Part shown: one piece after another, positions 36,001 to 44,100 of the stretch
Layout of the letters: each line of letters opens with the position of its first letter
How positions within the stretch are numbered: the stretch's first letter is position 1
Origin: Bacteroidales bacterium
GTDB taxonomy: Bacteria > Bacteroidota > Bacteroidia > Bacteroidales > JAADJA01
Length of the DNA stretch: 64,000 bases
Assembly: GCA_020438105.1 (NCBI GenBank)
Contig: JAGQVE010000005.1
Location: 89,453-153,452, forward strand
Direction: 5' to 3'
The notes under the pieces: model-generated
Database searches by the model: none
The model's input: the letters and a program-made list of their open reading frames with translations, nothing else
What the model was told of the DNA's origin: nothing
Program-made: the position numbers and the translations under genes

Positions 36001-39000
36001 GAATGGTGCAGGTGAGTTCTATCGTTACGATGCCAGTGGTAACTACATCGATGTATTCACTATTGCAGCTGCTACAGGCTGTAGGGACATTGCTTATGAT
36101 GGCACTTATTTCTATGGTGGTGCTGCTTCAACTACCATTTTTGAAATGGATTTTGATGCTCAAACTTTGGTAAGTACATTTACCGGACCAGCTGCATGTC
36201 GTGCCGTTGCTTACAATGAAAACGATGATGCTTTCTATTGCAACAACTGGTCAGATGATATCACTAAATTTGACAAAACAGGTGCTAACTTGGGTAGCTT
36301 CCCATGTGGTGTTTCCGCTCCAAGTTATTATGGCCTTGCTTATGATAACTACAGTGGTGGCGAATACCTCTGGGGATATTCACAAACCGGTGCAACATCT
36401 AATGAGTTAATCCAAATGGAATTGCCTTCAGGAGCTGAAACAGGACTGACATTTGATGTTGGATCAGTTGCAGCTGTTGGAACTGGTATTGCCGGTGGTC
36501 TATGTATAGATGGTGCAATCGTTCCGGGATATTGGGCAATTATTGGTACTTCACAAAATGTTAACCTCTGGGGTCTTGAACTCGCAGGTGGCGGTTCATC
36601 AGATATCAGCTACAACGTATACCGTGATGGTGCTATGATTGCCAGTACAGGAAGTACTAACTATGCTGATATGGGTCTTGCCAATGGCACTTATGATTAT
36701 TTCGTTACTGCAGTTTATGAAACTGGCGAATCAGATCCTTCAAATACAGCTTCAGCTACTGTAAACTATACTCCTCCTGCAGGTGATTGCGAAGACTTTG
36801 ATGATCTTACTGTTGGTGGTTACGTAGCAGGACAACTTGGTGGTCTTTGGACTACCTGGAGTGGTGCTCCTGGTACAGCTGAAGATGCTATCGTTTCTGA
36901 TATGTATTCTGTAAGTCCTGATAATTCAATTCTTGTTGAGGGAACCACTGACCTTGTTCAGTTATTCAACGATGAGAATTTAACTGCTGGTGCATGGGAA
37001 TTCACATTCAATATCTATGTTCCAACAGGTAAAACAGGTTATTTCAACCTGCAGAAAGATGTTGTTCCGGGCACTGAGTGGGGCTTCCAGGCTATGTTTG
37101 AAGACGACATGACCATCGTTGTTGATGGTGGTGCTGCCGGTGCAGCTATCATTCCTTATGCTTATGATACCTGGTATGCAATCAAATTGATGGTTGACCT
37201 TGATAATGACTGGTGTCAATTCTACATTGATGAAAACCTCGAACTTGAATATCAATGGACATTAGGTACATTTGGTACTGCAGGTGCATTAACACTGGGT
37301 GGTGCTAACTTCTTTGCAAATCCAGGAGCCGGTGGAACTCCTCCGGGTGCTCACTTTGATGACCATTGTTTCACTGGATCCTCAGCTGCTCCATGTGATA
37401 ACTTTGATGATTTAACAGTTGGTGGTTTCGTTGCTGAGCAATTAGGTGGACTTTGGACAACATGGACTGGATCTCCTGGTTCAGCTGAAGATGCTCCTGT
37501 ATCTGACGTTCAATCAAACAGCCCAAGTAATTCATTCCAGGTAAATGCTGCTACCATCGACCTTGTAAGGCAATTTGGAGCAAGTGCAATTTCTACCGGT
37601 CAATGGATGTACACTCATTATATGTATGTACCTTCAGGTAATTCAGGATACTTTAATGTTCAAACTGATCCTACTGCTGGTGTGGGTTGGAATATCGAAA
37701 TTTATTTCGACGATGGTGGAACCGGTTCTTTCGCAGGACAATCTACCGAAACCTTCACCTATAGCCAGGATACATGGTTCATGGTTACCATTAACTATGA
37801 TCTCGAATCAGGTTTTGCTTATATCATGTTCGATGATGAAATGATCCTGTTATTCGAAAATACCCTGACTATTGGAGGTATCGATTATTATGGTGCTAAC
37901 TCAGGAGGTGATCCGGGTGCTTACTATGATGATGTATGTTTCGGACCTGGTGAAATTATTGAGCCTGATGTATGTTACAACTTTGATGACCTCACTGTTG
38001 GTGGCTTTGTAGCTGAACAATTGGGTGACCCATGGACAACATGGTCAGGATCTCCTGGTTCTGCTGAAGATGCTCCTGTATCAGATGCTCAATCAAATAG
38101 CCCAGGTAATTCATTCCAGGTGAATGCCAGTACAATTGACCTCGTTCTTCAATTTGGTGATGCACCAATTGATCAAGGTCAATGGCTATACACACATTAC
38201 ATGTATGTTCCTTCAGGATTCTCAGGATATTTCAATGTTCAGGATGAACCTACTGCAGGTGTTGGCTGGAACCTCGAAATTTTCTTTGATGACGGTGGCA
38301 CCGGTTCATTTGCTGGTCAGTCAACTGAAACCTTCACTTATGATCAGGATACCTGGTTCATGGTAGAAATTAACTACGACTTCGAAACAGGTTATGCTGT
38401 TGTTAAATTCGACGGTGAAGAGATCATGTGGTTTGCCAATGCTCAAACAATTGGTGGTATTGACTACTACGGTTCAACCGGCGGAGGTGCTCCTGGTGCA
38501 TATTATGATGATGTATGTTTCGATGAAGGTTATTCATTTATGCCTGCATTGCCACCAGCACCAATCAACCTTGTTGGACCTGAAATTGTTTCGATCAACA
38601 ACGATATCGTGTTAACCTGGGATCCTCCAGCAACTTCTGCAAGTCTGCAATGGGACAATGGTATCAACAACGATGCAATTGGTTTAACTTCAGGTGGTAC
38701 ATTCTCCGTAGCTTCTCATTGGGAACCAGCTGACCTGGCTCAATACAATGGAATGATGCTCGAAGAGATCACTTTCTTTGCCGGTGATTATCCTGGACCT
38801 TCCTTTACAATGAAAGTTTGGACTGGATCTAATGCAACTGAGGTTTCAAGCGAACCTGTTGCAAGTTTCGTACAGAATGACTGGAACACAGTAGCACTGT
38901 CTACTCCGGTTATGATCGATGCTTCACAAGATCTGTGGTTTGGTTATGAAACTACCCACGCAGCTGGTGAATATCCTGCAGGTTGTGATGCCGGTCCGGC

Positions 39001-39670
39001 AATCCAAACATACGGAGATATGATCCTCAATGGCGGAGCATGGTCATCACTCTATGTATTAACAGGTGGTGCCATTGATGCTAACTGGAATATCGTTGGT
39101 AGTGCTTCATTTGCTGATGGTTCCAAATCAACTACCAACTCAGTTGTAATGAGCAAACCTATTGCTCCGGTTAAGAGCAATGGTAGCTTAAGTGCACTTG
39201 GATTTGGTTCAGGTAAAAAATATATTCCTTCATCAGCTAAAGGAGTTGATGGATATAATGTTTACCGTGATGGATCAAAAATCAATAGTGCAATGGTTCT
39301 GGAAACTACCTACACTGATGTTGTTGGAGTTTCTGGAATCTATGTATATAATGTAACCGCAATTTGGGATGGTGGAACCGAATCTGGATACTCTGATCCA
39401 TGGACTGTTGAAGTAATCACAGGTGTGGATGAGCAAGTACAAAGTGCTACTCAGGTATTCCCGAACCCAGCCAAAGAACTGGTTAACATTGCATCTGAAT
39501 TCACAATCAATTCCGTGATTGTTTACAACTTCTCCGGACAGGTAGTTGCAAACGAAAAAGTAAACGGAAATGAATACCAGGTTAACGTGAATCAATATCA
39601 ACCCGGAATCTATGTATTCCAGATCAGCACTGCCAAAGGCATTGCTAATTACAGGATTGTTGTTGAATAA
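33077..39670 (+). CDS. Giant multidomain T9SS-secreted protein
   Basis: This 2197-residue secreted protein has a signal peptide (about 1-24, ending GMLFAQ). In order: a beta-propeller-like module (about 45-275); a CARDB-like domain (280-385); two GEVED-type domains (390-540 and 545-685, WVDWNDDLFMDD and WIDFNMDGTFADD); and a lectin-like module (690-885). The first half of an Fn3 domain (890-915) is interrupted by a second propeller copy (945-1170), and the Fn3 domain then resumes. Three more lectin-like modules follow (about 1237-1435, 1440-1625 and 1633-1817). A second Fn3 domain is split by a domain starting LQWDNGINNDAIG. A type A sorting tail (QVFPNPAKELVNIAS to YRIVVE) ends it. No catalytic domain was recognised; adhesion or glycan binding is an inference. 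A consensus promoter precedes it and a strong terminator follows. Confidence 0.93.
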   Translation: MKIFTKIGLALLVGLISTGMLFAQNSARELGPKTKSAGVPIASEDMFDLQFDWPVGIGGGEAGIESDGSYIYTSMWNGAGEFQKYDLSGNWVETFTVAGSTGCRDIAFDGTYFYGGAAATTVFQMDFASASMVSTFTAPVAVRAIAYDEDEDAFYANNWSDDITKFDMAGANLGSFPVGPTGISYYGFAYQGAGYCGDGPYLWGYAQTGATLNELVQISLPGGAETGTYFDVGSVAAVGTGIAGGLAIADGIVSGYWTILGTAQNVDIWGLELCSSGPLPTNDLGVQVISQPASGLNLTGAEPVTITVKNYGTATQTSFDVEFTFDGGTPVVESVSTTLNSGDTYDHTFATTVDLSAYGTYSIDACVTLTGDENSANDCKSKTVENIEPSLCLDGLYATGCDFGDGLIYWDLADVNGVSIACDGVPYAWYHDFTDMIHTFEPGMTYTLTMQAGYSSTYVDVWVDWNDDLFMDDAEHLVDDFVCTDANVDYTVDITIPADAPAGNHTLRYRTNWLSGIAGSCDGVTYGNMCDFTAAVSGGLEYCEASGGGDEFIDGVEFGDISNLTSGENGYEDWTSLSTDVEQGGTYQLTVYNGNAYTSDDWGVWIDFNMDGTFADDEMLVCDISNGGDMIMYDIAIPGDAPLGSTRMRVRLKWSGSDCPFDPCGTTSYGEVEDYTVNVVEGMPSTAIFFDDFEAYNAGEQLACQNPADWTTWSNAPCDATEDAWVSDAYAYSGSNSVNIVQNNDLVHNFDTYFTTGAYNVSLMIYVPSGNDGYFNVMTDFDGAYEWGFEAYFNVGGDGSINAGATGAATFTFDFDTWMMATVMVDLDNDMAQFWLDGSMIHEWQWTLGANGAGAQLQLAAVDIFGANATTDFYFDDFTIEEAGMVTLDPPTNLQATVDMTDVYLTWDAPGGKGSFTANGATIGAPAMEISSAANNTPYPPSDAQFDLLFDVPVGVGSGEAGIETDGNYIYTSKWNGAGEFYRYDASGNYIDVFTIAAATGCRDIAYDGTYFYGGAASTTIFEMDFDAQTLVSTFTGPAACRAVAYNENDDAFYCNNWSDDITKFDKTGANLGSFPCGVSAPSYYGLAYDNYSGGEYLWGYSQTGATSNELIQMELPSGAETGLTFDVGSVAAVGTGIAGGLCIDGAIVPGYWAIIGTSQNVNLWGLELAGGGSSDISYNVYRDGAMIASTGSTNYADMGLANGTYDYFVTAVYETGESDPSNTASATVNYTPPAGDCEDFDDLTVGGYVAGQLGGLWTTWSGAPGTAEDAIVSDMYSVSPDNSILVEGTTDLVQLFNDENLTAGAWEFTFNIYVPTGKTGYFNLQKDVVPGTEWGFQAMFEDDMTIVVDGGAAGAAIIPYAYDTWYAIKLMVDLDNDWCQFYIDENLELEYQWTLGTFGTAGALTLGGANFFANPGAGGTPPGAHFDDHCFTGSSAAPCDNFDDLTVGGFVAEQLGGLWTTWTGSPGSAEDAPVSDVQSNSPSNSFQVNAATIDLVRQFGASAISTGQWMYTHYMYVPSGNSGYFNVQTDPTAGVGWNIEIYFDDGGTGSFAGQSTETFTYSQDTWFMVTINYDLESGFAYIMFDDEMILLFENTLTIGGIDYYGANSGGDPGAYYDDVCFGPGEIIEPDVCYNFDDLTVGGFVAEQLGDPWTTWSGSPGSAEDAPVSDAQSNSPGNSFQVNASTIDLVLQFGDAPIDQGQWLYTHYMYVPSGFSGYFNVQDEPTAGVGWNLEIFFDDGGTGSFAGQSTETFTYDQDTWFMVEINYDFETGYAVVKFDGEEIMWFANAQTIGGIDYYGSTGGGAPGAYYDDVCFDEGYSFMPALPPAPINLVGPEIVSINNDIVLTWDPPATSASLQWDNGINNDAIGLTSGGTFSVASHWEPADLAQYNGMMLEEITFFAGDYPGPSFTMKVWTGSNATEVSSEPVASFVQNDWNTVALSTPVMIDASQDLWFGYETTHAAGEYPAGCDAGPAIQTYGDMILNGGAWSSLYVLTGGAIDANWNIVGSASFADGSKSTTNSVVMSKPIAPVKSNGSLSALGFGSGKKYIPSSAKGVDGYNVYRDGSKINSAMVLETTYTDVVGVSGIYVYNVTAIWDGGTESGYSDPWTVEVITGVDEQVQSATQVFPNPAKELVNIASEFTINSVIVYNFSGQVVANEKVNGNEYQVNVNQYQPGIYVFQISTAKGIANYRIVVE
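37393..38525 (+). repeat. Tandem near-identical lectin-like modules inside the giant gene
   Basis: The modules at about 37393-37950 and 37973-38525 are nearly the same in protein and in DNA. Both have DDLTVGGFVAEQLG, SPGSAEDAPVSD and FDDGGTGSFAGQSTETFTY. Two more divergent copies lie at about 35135-35725 and 36788-37380. The close pair looks like a recent tandem duplication. Confidence 0.85.
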
Positions 39671-39691
39671 ACGATAACTTATAAAATGCGA

Positions 39692-39720
39692 AAGGGCGGC
39701 CATTGGCCGCCCTTTTTTTA
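39692..39720. terminator. Strong bidirectional terminator
   Basis: AAAGGGCGGCCA (39692-39703) is the exact reverse complement of TGGCCGCCCTTT (39705-39716). T and A runs flank both sides. It sits between the giant gene and the oppositely oriented elbB and should stop both transcripts. Confidence 0.9.
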
Positions 39721-39739
39721 TGCGTAAATTCAAAAAATT

Positions 39740-40387
39740 TTACATCTTTTCCAGCATCGCTTTTACCACATTATTAGCACCTTCATCAATCTGGAGGATA
39801 TTAGCATCAAGCATATAACAAGGAGTGGTAAACAGGTTGTTAACTGTATCGTAAACTACTTCACCATGAGTCGTATTTTGATGAGTAGCTCCCATTTGCT
39901 CAACGGCATTTGCAGGCCCCTCCTCGCTTCCGATTGTAATTTTTGCTTTTTCAATTACCTTTGCAAGTATCACCGGCGCAATACACAGGGCTCCAATTGG
40001 CTTTCCTGCCTTATATGTTGACACTATCGCATTTTCTACATCCTGGTTAACCGAACAATCAGCGCCCTTAAAAGCAAAATTTGATAAATTCTTAGCAGCG
40101 CCAAATCCCCCGGGCATGATCAACGCATGAAAATTCTGAGGGTTGTATTCTTGTAAATTTTTTATTTTCCCCCTGGCAATCCTTGCCGACTCAACCAAAA
40201 CATTCCGGGTTTCATTCATTTCTGAACCAGTCAGGTGATTGATTACATGGTGTTGATTGATGTCAGGTGCAAAAATCTCATAAGAAGCACCGTTTTTCAT
40301 GATGGCAAGCATAGTCAGTGTAGCTTCGTGGATTTCAGATCCATCATAAACCCCGCTTCCTGAAAGTATGACTGCAAATTTTTTCAT
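39740..40387 (-). CDS. elbB: ElbB-type DJ-1/PfpI family protein
   Basis: This 215-residue protein matches ElbB, a glyoxalase-like member of the DJ-1/PfpI superfamily. It opens KKFAVILSGSGVYDGSEIHE. It has YEIFAPDINQHHVINH, ALIMPGGFGAAKNLSNFAFKG and IGALCIAPVIL, where the Cys at the nucleophile elbow is the expected active residue. ElbB has been described as a glyoxalase III-type enzyme, and its link to isoprenoid synthesis is indirect. It is monocistronic between a terminator and the AMP nucleosidase gene, with divergent starts. Confidence 0.93.
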   Translation of the reverse strand: MKKFAVILSGSGVYDGSEIHEATLTMLAIMKNGASYEIFAPDINQHHVINHLTGSEMNETRNVLVESARIARGKIKNLQEYNPQNFHALIMPGGFGAAKNLSNFAFKGADCSVNQDVENAIVSTYKAGKPIGALCIAPVILAKVIEKAKITIGSEEGPANAVEQMGATHQNTTHGEVVYDTVNNLFTTPCYMLDANILQIDEGANNVVKAMLEKM

Positions 40388-40481
40388 CTCGATAAAATTT
40401 TAAATTTTAATTGCAACTGATTTTTTCAGTTGTTTCTTTTAATTGCGAATTTACCCATTTTATAGCTATCGTCAAAACAAC

Positions 40482-40489
40482 TATTTTTG
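40482..40489 (+). promoter_or_regulatory. Probable -7 box for the AMP nucleosidase gene
   Basis: TATTTTTG matches TAnnTTTG and lies 15 bases before the ATG at 40505. The alternative TTG start at 40487 falls inside this box, which argues for the ATG. Confidence 0.5.
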
Positions 40490-40504
40490 CAAAAAGTATT
40501 TGAC

Positions 40505-41275
40505 ATGAGAACCAAACACGAAATCGTTCAAAACTGGCTTCCAAGATATACCGGTACTGCCGTTGATAAATTTGGGAAATACATTTTACTTACCAATTTT
40601 CAGAGTTACCTTGAGATTTTCGCTAAAATGAATAATGTGGAAATTAAAGGTAAGGATCGTTCCATGCCAAGTGCAACAGCGGCTGATATCACCATGATCA
40701 ATTTTAATATGGGCAGTGCCAATGCCGCGACGGTTATGGATTTATTAAGTGCTGCGCATCCCAAGGCTTGTCTATTTTTGGGTAAATGCGGAGGCTTAAA
40801 AAAGAAAAACCAGTTGGGCGACCTGATACTGCCCATTGCTGCCATCAGGGGTGAGGGTTCATCAAATGACTATTTGCCTCCCGAGGTACCAGCACTGCCG
40901 GCATTTAGTCTTCAGAAAGCGATTTCGACCACTATTCGTGATCATGGTCGTGATTACTGGACCGGAACGGTTTATACAACTAACAGGCGTGTATGGGAAC
41001 ACGACAGGCAGTTTAAAAAGTACCTTCGTAAAACCCGTTCCATGGCTATTGATATGGAAACCGCCACTTTATTTACAGTAGGTTTTGTTAACGAAATTCC
41101 AACAGGCGCTTTACTCCTGGTTTCTGACCAGCCTATGATATCTTCCGGCGTAAAAACAGACCAAAGCGATAAAAAGGTTACTTCTAATTTTGCTGAAGAA
41201 CATGTGAAAATTGGTATTGATTCATTGCATCAACTAATCAATGATGGATTAACGGTGAAACATCTGCGTTTTTAA
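40505..41275 (+). CDS. amn: AMP nucleosidase, PNP/UDP phosphorylase family
   Basis: This protein of 256 residues belongs to the nucleoside-phosphorylase fold. It resembles the short AMP nucleosidase of Bacteroidota, which cleaves AMP to adenine and ribose 5-phosphate. Segments are INFNMGSANAATVMDLL, LFLGKCGGLKKKNQLGDLIL and AIDMETATLFTVGFVNEIP, where the Met-Glu pair binds the ribose. LLVSDQPMISSGVKTDQ follows. The ATG at 40505 is preferred because the upstream TTG overlaps a promoter box. Another purine nucleosidase or phosphorylase activity is possible. holA follows after 12 bases. Confidence 0.87.
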   Translation: MRTKHEIVQNWLPRYTGTAVDKFGKYILLTNFQSYLEIFAKMNNVEIKGKDRSMPSATAADITMINFNMGSANAATVMDLLSAAHPKACLFLGKCGGLKKKNQLGDLILPIAAIRGEGSSNDYLPPEVPALPAFSLQKAISTTIRDHGRDYWTGTVYTTNRRVWEHDRQFKKYLRKTRSMAIDMETATLFTVGFVNEIPTGALLLVSDQPMISSGVKTDQSDKKVTSNFAEEHVKIGIDSLHQLINDGLTVKHLRF

Positions 41276-41287
41276 TTTGGCCCTTAC

Positions 41288-42286
41288 ATGAAATTTGATC
41301 AGATTTTAAGTGATTTAAAAAACAAAATTTACTACCCGGTTTATTTTTTGGCCGGAGAGGAATCCTATTATATCGACGCCATTTGTGACTATATCGAAGA
41401 GCAAGTGCTTTCTGATATGGAAAAGGAATTTAACCAAACAGTGGTGTATGGCCGTGATACCGACATCTTGTCTATTATCAGTATGGCCAAGCGTTACCCA
41501 ATGATGGCCAATTACCAGGTGGTGATCGTAAAGGAGGCACAAAACATTCAAAAAATAGAGGATTTGGCAAATTATGTTGAAAACCCACTTTCCTCTACGC
41601 TTCTTGTGCTGAATTATAAATATAAAAAGGTAGATAAGCGTAAATCATTTTTTAAACAGGTTGAAAAAAAGGGTGTTCTGTTTGAATCCAAAAAACTTTA
41701 TGATAATCAAATTCCAGCCTGGATCAACTCTTATGTACAGAGTAAAGGTTATAGGATATCACCCAAAGCGGTGCAAATGCTGGCTGAGTTTTTAGGCACT
41801 GATTTGAGCAAAATTGTCAATGAGTTGAATAAACTGGTCTTAAATATTTCCCCCGATAAAGAGATCAATGATTCACTGGTTGAACGCAATATTGGTATTA
41901 GCAAAGACTTTAACATTTTTGAATTGCAAAATGCCATTGGAAACCGTGATATTTTAAAAGCCAACCAAATCATCAATTATTTTGCTGCCAATGCAAAAGA
42001 AAACCCTTTGCCCAAAACAATCACCATTTTAAACAGTTATTTCAGCAAAATCCTCATTTATCATCAACTGGAGGATAAATCAAGAAACAATGCCGCTGCT
42101 GCGCTTTCCGTAAATCCTTTTTTTGTAAAAGACTACCAGGATGCCGCAAAAAGATACAGTGTGGGCAAGCTTGTCCAGATAATAAGCCTGCTGAGGGAAT
42201 ACGATTTACGATCGAAGGGTGTAAACAATATTTCTACTAATGAGGGAGAACTGCAAAAAGAGTTGTTATTTAAAATCCTGCATTAA
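41288..42286 (+). CDS. holA: DNA polymerase III subunit delta
   Basis: This 332-residue protein matches HolA, the clamp-loader subunit that opens the sliding clamp. It begins DQILSDLKNKIYYPVYFLAGEESYYIDAI, the typical delta opening. ANYQVVIVKEAQNIQKIEDL is the AAA+-like core, and the C-terminal collar region includes YFSKILIYHQLEDKSRNNAA and YDLRSKGVNN. The Walker motif is degenerate, as expected for delta. It is co-oriented with the AMP nucleosidase gene and its stop abuts the stop of the opposite-strand acyl-CoA synthetase. Confidence 0.93.
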   Translation: MKFDQILSDLKNKIYYPVYFLAGEESYYIDAICDYIEEQVLSDMEKEFNQTVVYGRDTDILSIISMAKRYPMMANYQVVIVKEAQNIQKIEDLANYVENPLSSTLLVLNYKYKKVDKRKSFFKQVEKKGVLFESKKLYDNQIPAWINSYVQSKGYRISPKAVQMLAEFLGTDLSKIVNELNKLVLNISPDKEINDSLVERNIGISKDFNIFELQNAIGNRDILKANQIINYFAANAKENPLPKTITILNSYFSKILIYHQLEDKSRNNAAAALSVNPFFVKDYQDAAKRYSVGKLVQIISLLREYDLRSKGVNNISTNEGELQKELLFKILH

Positions 42287-44050
42287 TTAGTACATCTTAT
42301 CAATCAAAGATTCATATTTTGATTGAATGGCCTTACGGCGAAGCTTAAGCGTGGGCGATAATTCACCTTTTTCGACAGAAAAATTTTCACTCAGCAATTC
42401 AAATTTTTTAACCTTTTCAATTTGATCCAGGTGCTGGTTGGTTTCATTCACTTCGCGGGTAATACGTTTAATTATGCGTTCATCCCTTATTGCTGATTCA
42501 GGAGATTCATAAGAATACTCTTTCACTTTGCACCACGATTCAAGATGCTCGAAATTGGGGACAATAAGGGCCGAAGTAAATTGTTTGTTTTCACCAATGA
42601 TGATGATGTTTTCAATAAAAGGCGACTCCTTGAATTTATTCTCAATCACCTGCGGAGCAATATATTTTCCACCTGAAGTTTTAAATATCTCTTTTTTACG
42701 ATCAGTGATCTTGAGATATTTATTCTCAATCATTTCTCCAATATCGCCAGTATGGAACCAACCTTCGTTATCAATAACCTCATCGGTCCATTCGGGGTGC
42801 TTAAAATATCCTTTCATTAGTCCGGGCCCCCTGGCAAGGATTTCGCCATCTTCTGCAAATTTAATTTCAGCTCCGGGCAAAAGGGGACCTACCGTACCAA
42901 ACATTACTCCACCTTTTACAAACTGGTATACTGCTAACACCGGAGAGGTTTCAGTTAATCCGTAACCTTCCATGATCTTGATCTTTGCAGCCCAAAAAGT
43001 CCTGGCAAGCCTGGGGTTAAGCGTTGCTCCTCCTGAAATGATCACATCCAATTCGCCACCAAAAGCTTCGCGCCATTTGCTAAAAACCAGTTTATCAGCA
43101 ATGTTATATTGCCACTGGTAAAGAATACCGTTTTTGCCATCCATTTCAAACCGGTGAGCCAGTTTCAGAGCCCAGAAAAAAAGCTGCTTTTTTATGCCTT
43201 TTAATCCCCGGCCGGTTCTAACCAGTTTATCATAAGTTTTTTCAATTACCCTTGGCACAGCCCCGAAAATATGCGGTTTCACTTCTTTCATGTAATCGCG
43301 CAGCTTATCAATATTATCCACATAATAAATAGTAACGCCATTTAGCTGGTACATGTAATTGATCATGCGTTCATATACGTGACAAAGGGGTAAAAAACTC
43401 AATGCTTTGCTTACCGGATTTTTGCTCAAAATATCCGAAGATGCTGTAAAATTGCTGATGAAATTTTGGTGAGAAAGCATTACACCTTTGGGGTTACCTG
43501 TAGTTCCGGAGGTATATATAATGGATGCGATGTCATCAGGCTGAATTGCGTCTTTAACAACCCCCAGGTCAATTTTTTCATTTTGCTTACCCAATTCAAG
43601 TATTTCTGTCCAATGCGTTAATTCATCGGTTTGTTCAATGGAATACACTTTTTGCAGGGAGCTAAGCTGGGGGATAATTTTTCGGATCCTCTCATAAATT
43701 TCTATATTGGAAACAATGATGATCTTTACTTCTGCCTCTTTCAGAATGTAATCATAGTTGGCTTCACTTATCGTTGGGTAAATGGGAACCTGCACAGCAC
43801 CTGATTGCAAAATGGCCATATCAATTATGCTCCATTCCGGGCTATTGTTAATGATCGTAGCAATATTGTTCCCTTTTTTGACGCCAAGCGCCAATAAACC
43901 TTTGGCAAGGATTTCAGAAATTTCAATATATTCCTTTGCAGAGTAATACTTCCATGACCCGCTGCTTTTCCCGGCAAGTGCTTTTTCCAATCCGGAATAT
44001 TCATTTCTGTAAAGATCCAGTAAGTCGAAAATACGATTTATTGTGGCCAT
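42287..44050 (-). CDS. Long-chain acyl-CoA synthetase, copy A
   Basis: This 587-residue AMP-forming ligase is of the FadD15/long-chain type. The P-loop is YTSGTTGNPKGVMLSH near 178-193. MEGYGLTETSPVLAVYQF and WFHTGDIGEM follow, then the ITDRKKEIFKTSGGKYIAPQ hinge with the catalytic Lys region in the C-terminal lid. It activates fatty acids to acyl-AMP and then acyl-CoA at the membrane surface. It is preceded by a similar ligase gene after 50 bases and abuts holA at its 3' end. Both copies start with RIFDLL, showing tandem duplication. Confidence 0.93.
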   Translation of the reverse strand: MATINRIFDLLDLYRNEYSGLEKALAGKSSGSWKYYSAKEYIEISEILAKGLLALGVKKGNNIATIINNSPEWSIIDMAILQSGAVQVPIYPTISEANYDYILKEAEVKIIIVSNIEIYERIRKIIPQLSSLQKVYSIEQTDELTHWTEILELGKQNEKIDLGVVKDAIQPDDIASIIYTSGTTGNPKGVMLSHQNFISNFTASSDILSKNPVSKALSFLPLCHVYERMINYMYQLNGVTIYYVDNIDKLRDYMKEVKPHIFGAVPRVIEKTYDKLVRTGRGLKGIKKQLFFWALKLAHRFEMDGKNGILYQWQYNIADKLVFSKWREAFGGELDVIISGGATLNPRLARTFWAAKIKIMEGYGLTETSPVLAVYQFVKGGVMFGTVGPLLPGAEIKFAEDGEILARGPGLMKGYFKHPEWTDEVIDNEGWFHTGDIGEMIENKYLKITDRKKEIFKTSGGKYIAPQVIENKFKESPFIENIIIIGENKQFTSALIVPNFEHLESWCKVKEYSYESPESAIRDERIIKRITREVNETNQHLDQIEKVKKFELLSENFSVEKGELSPTLKLRRKAIQSKYESLIDKMY

Positions 44051-44100
44051 TCAGTTAAGGTTATTTAGTTTAAAGAAAAGCCAGGATTGCCGGGTGTAAA

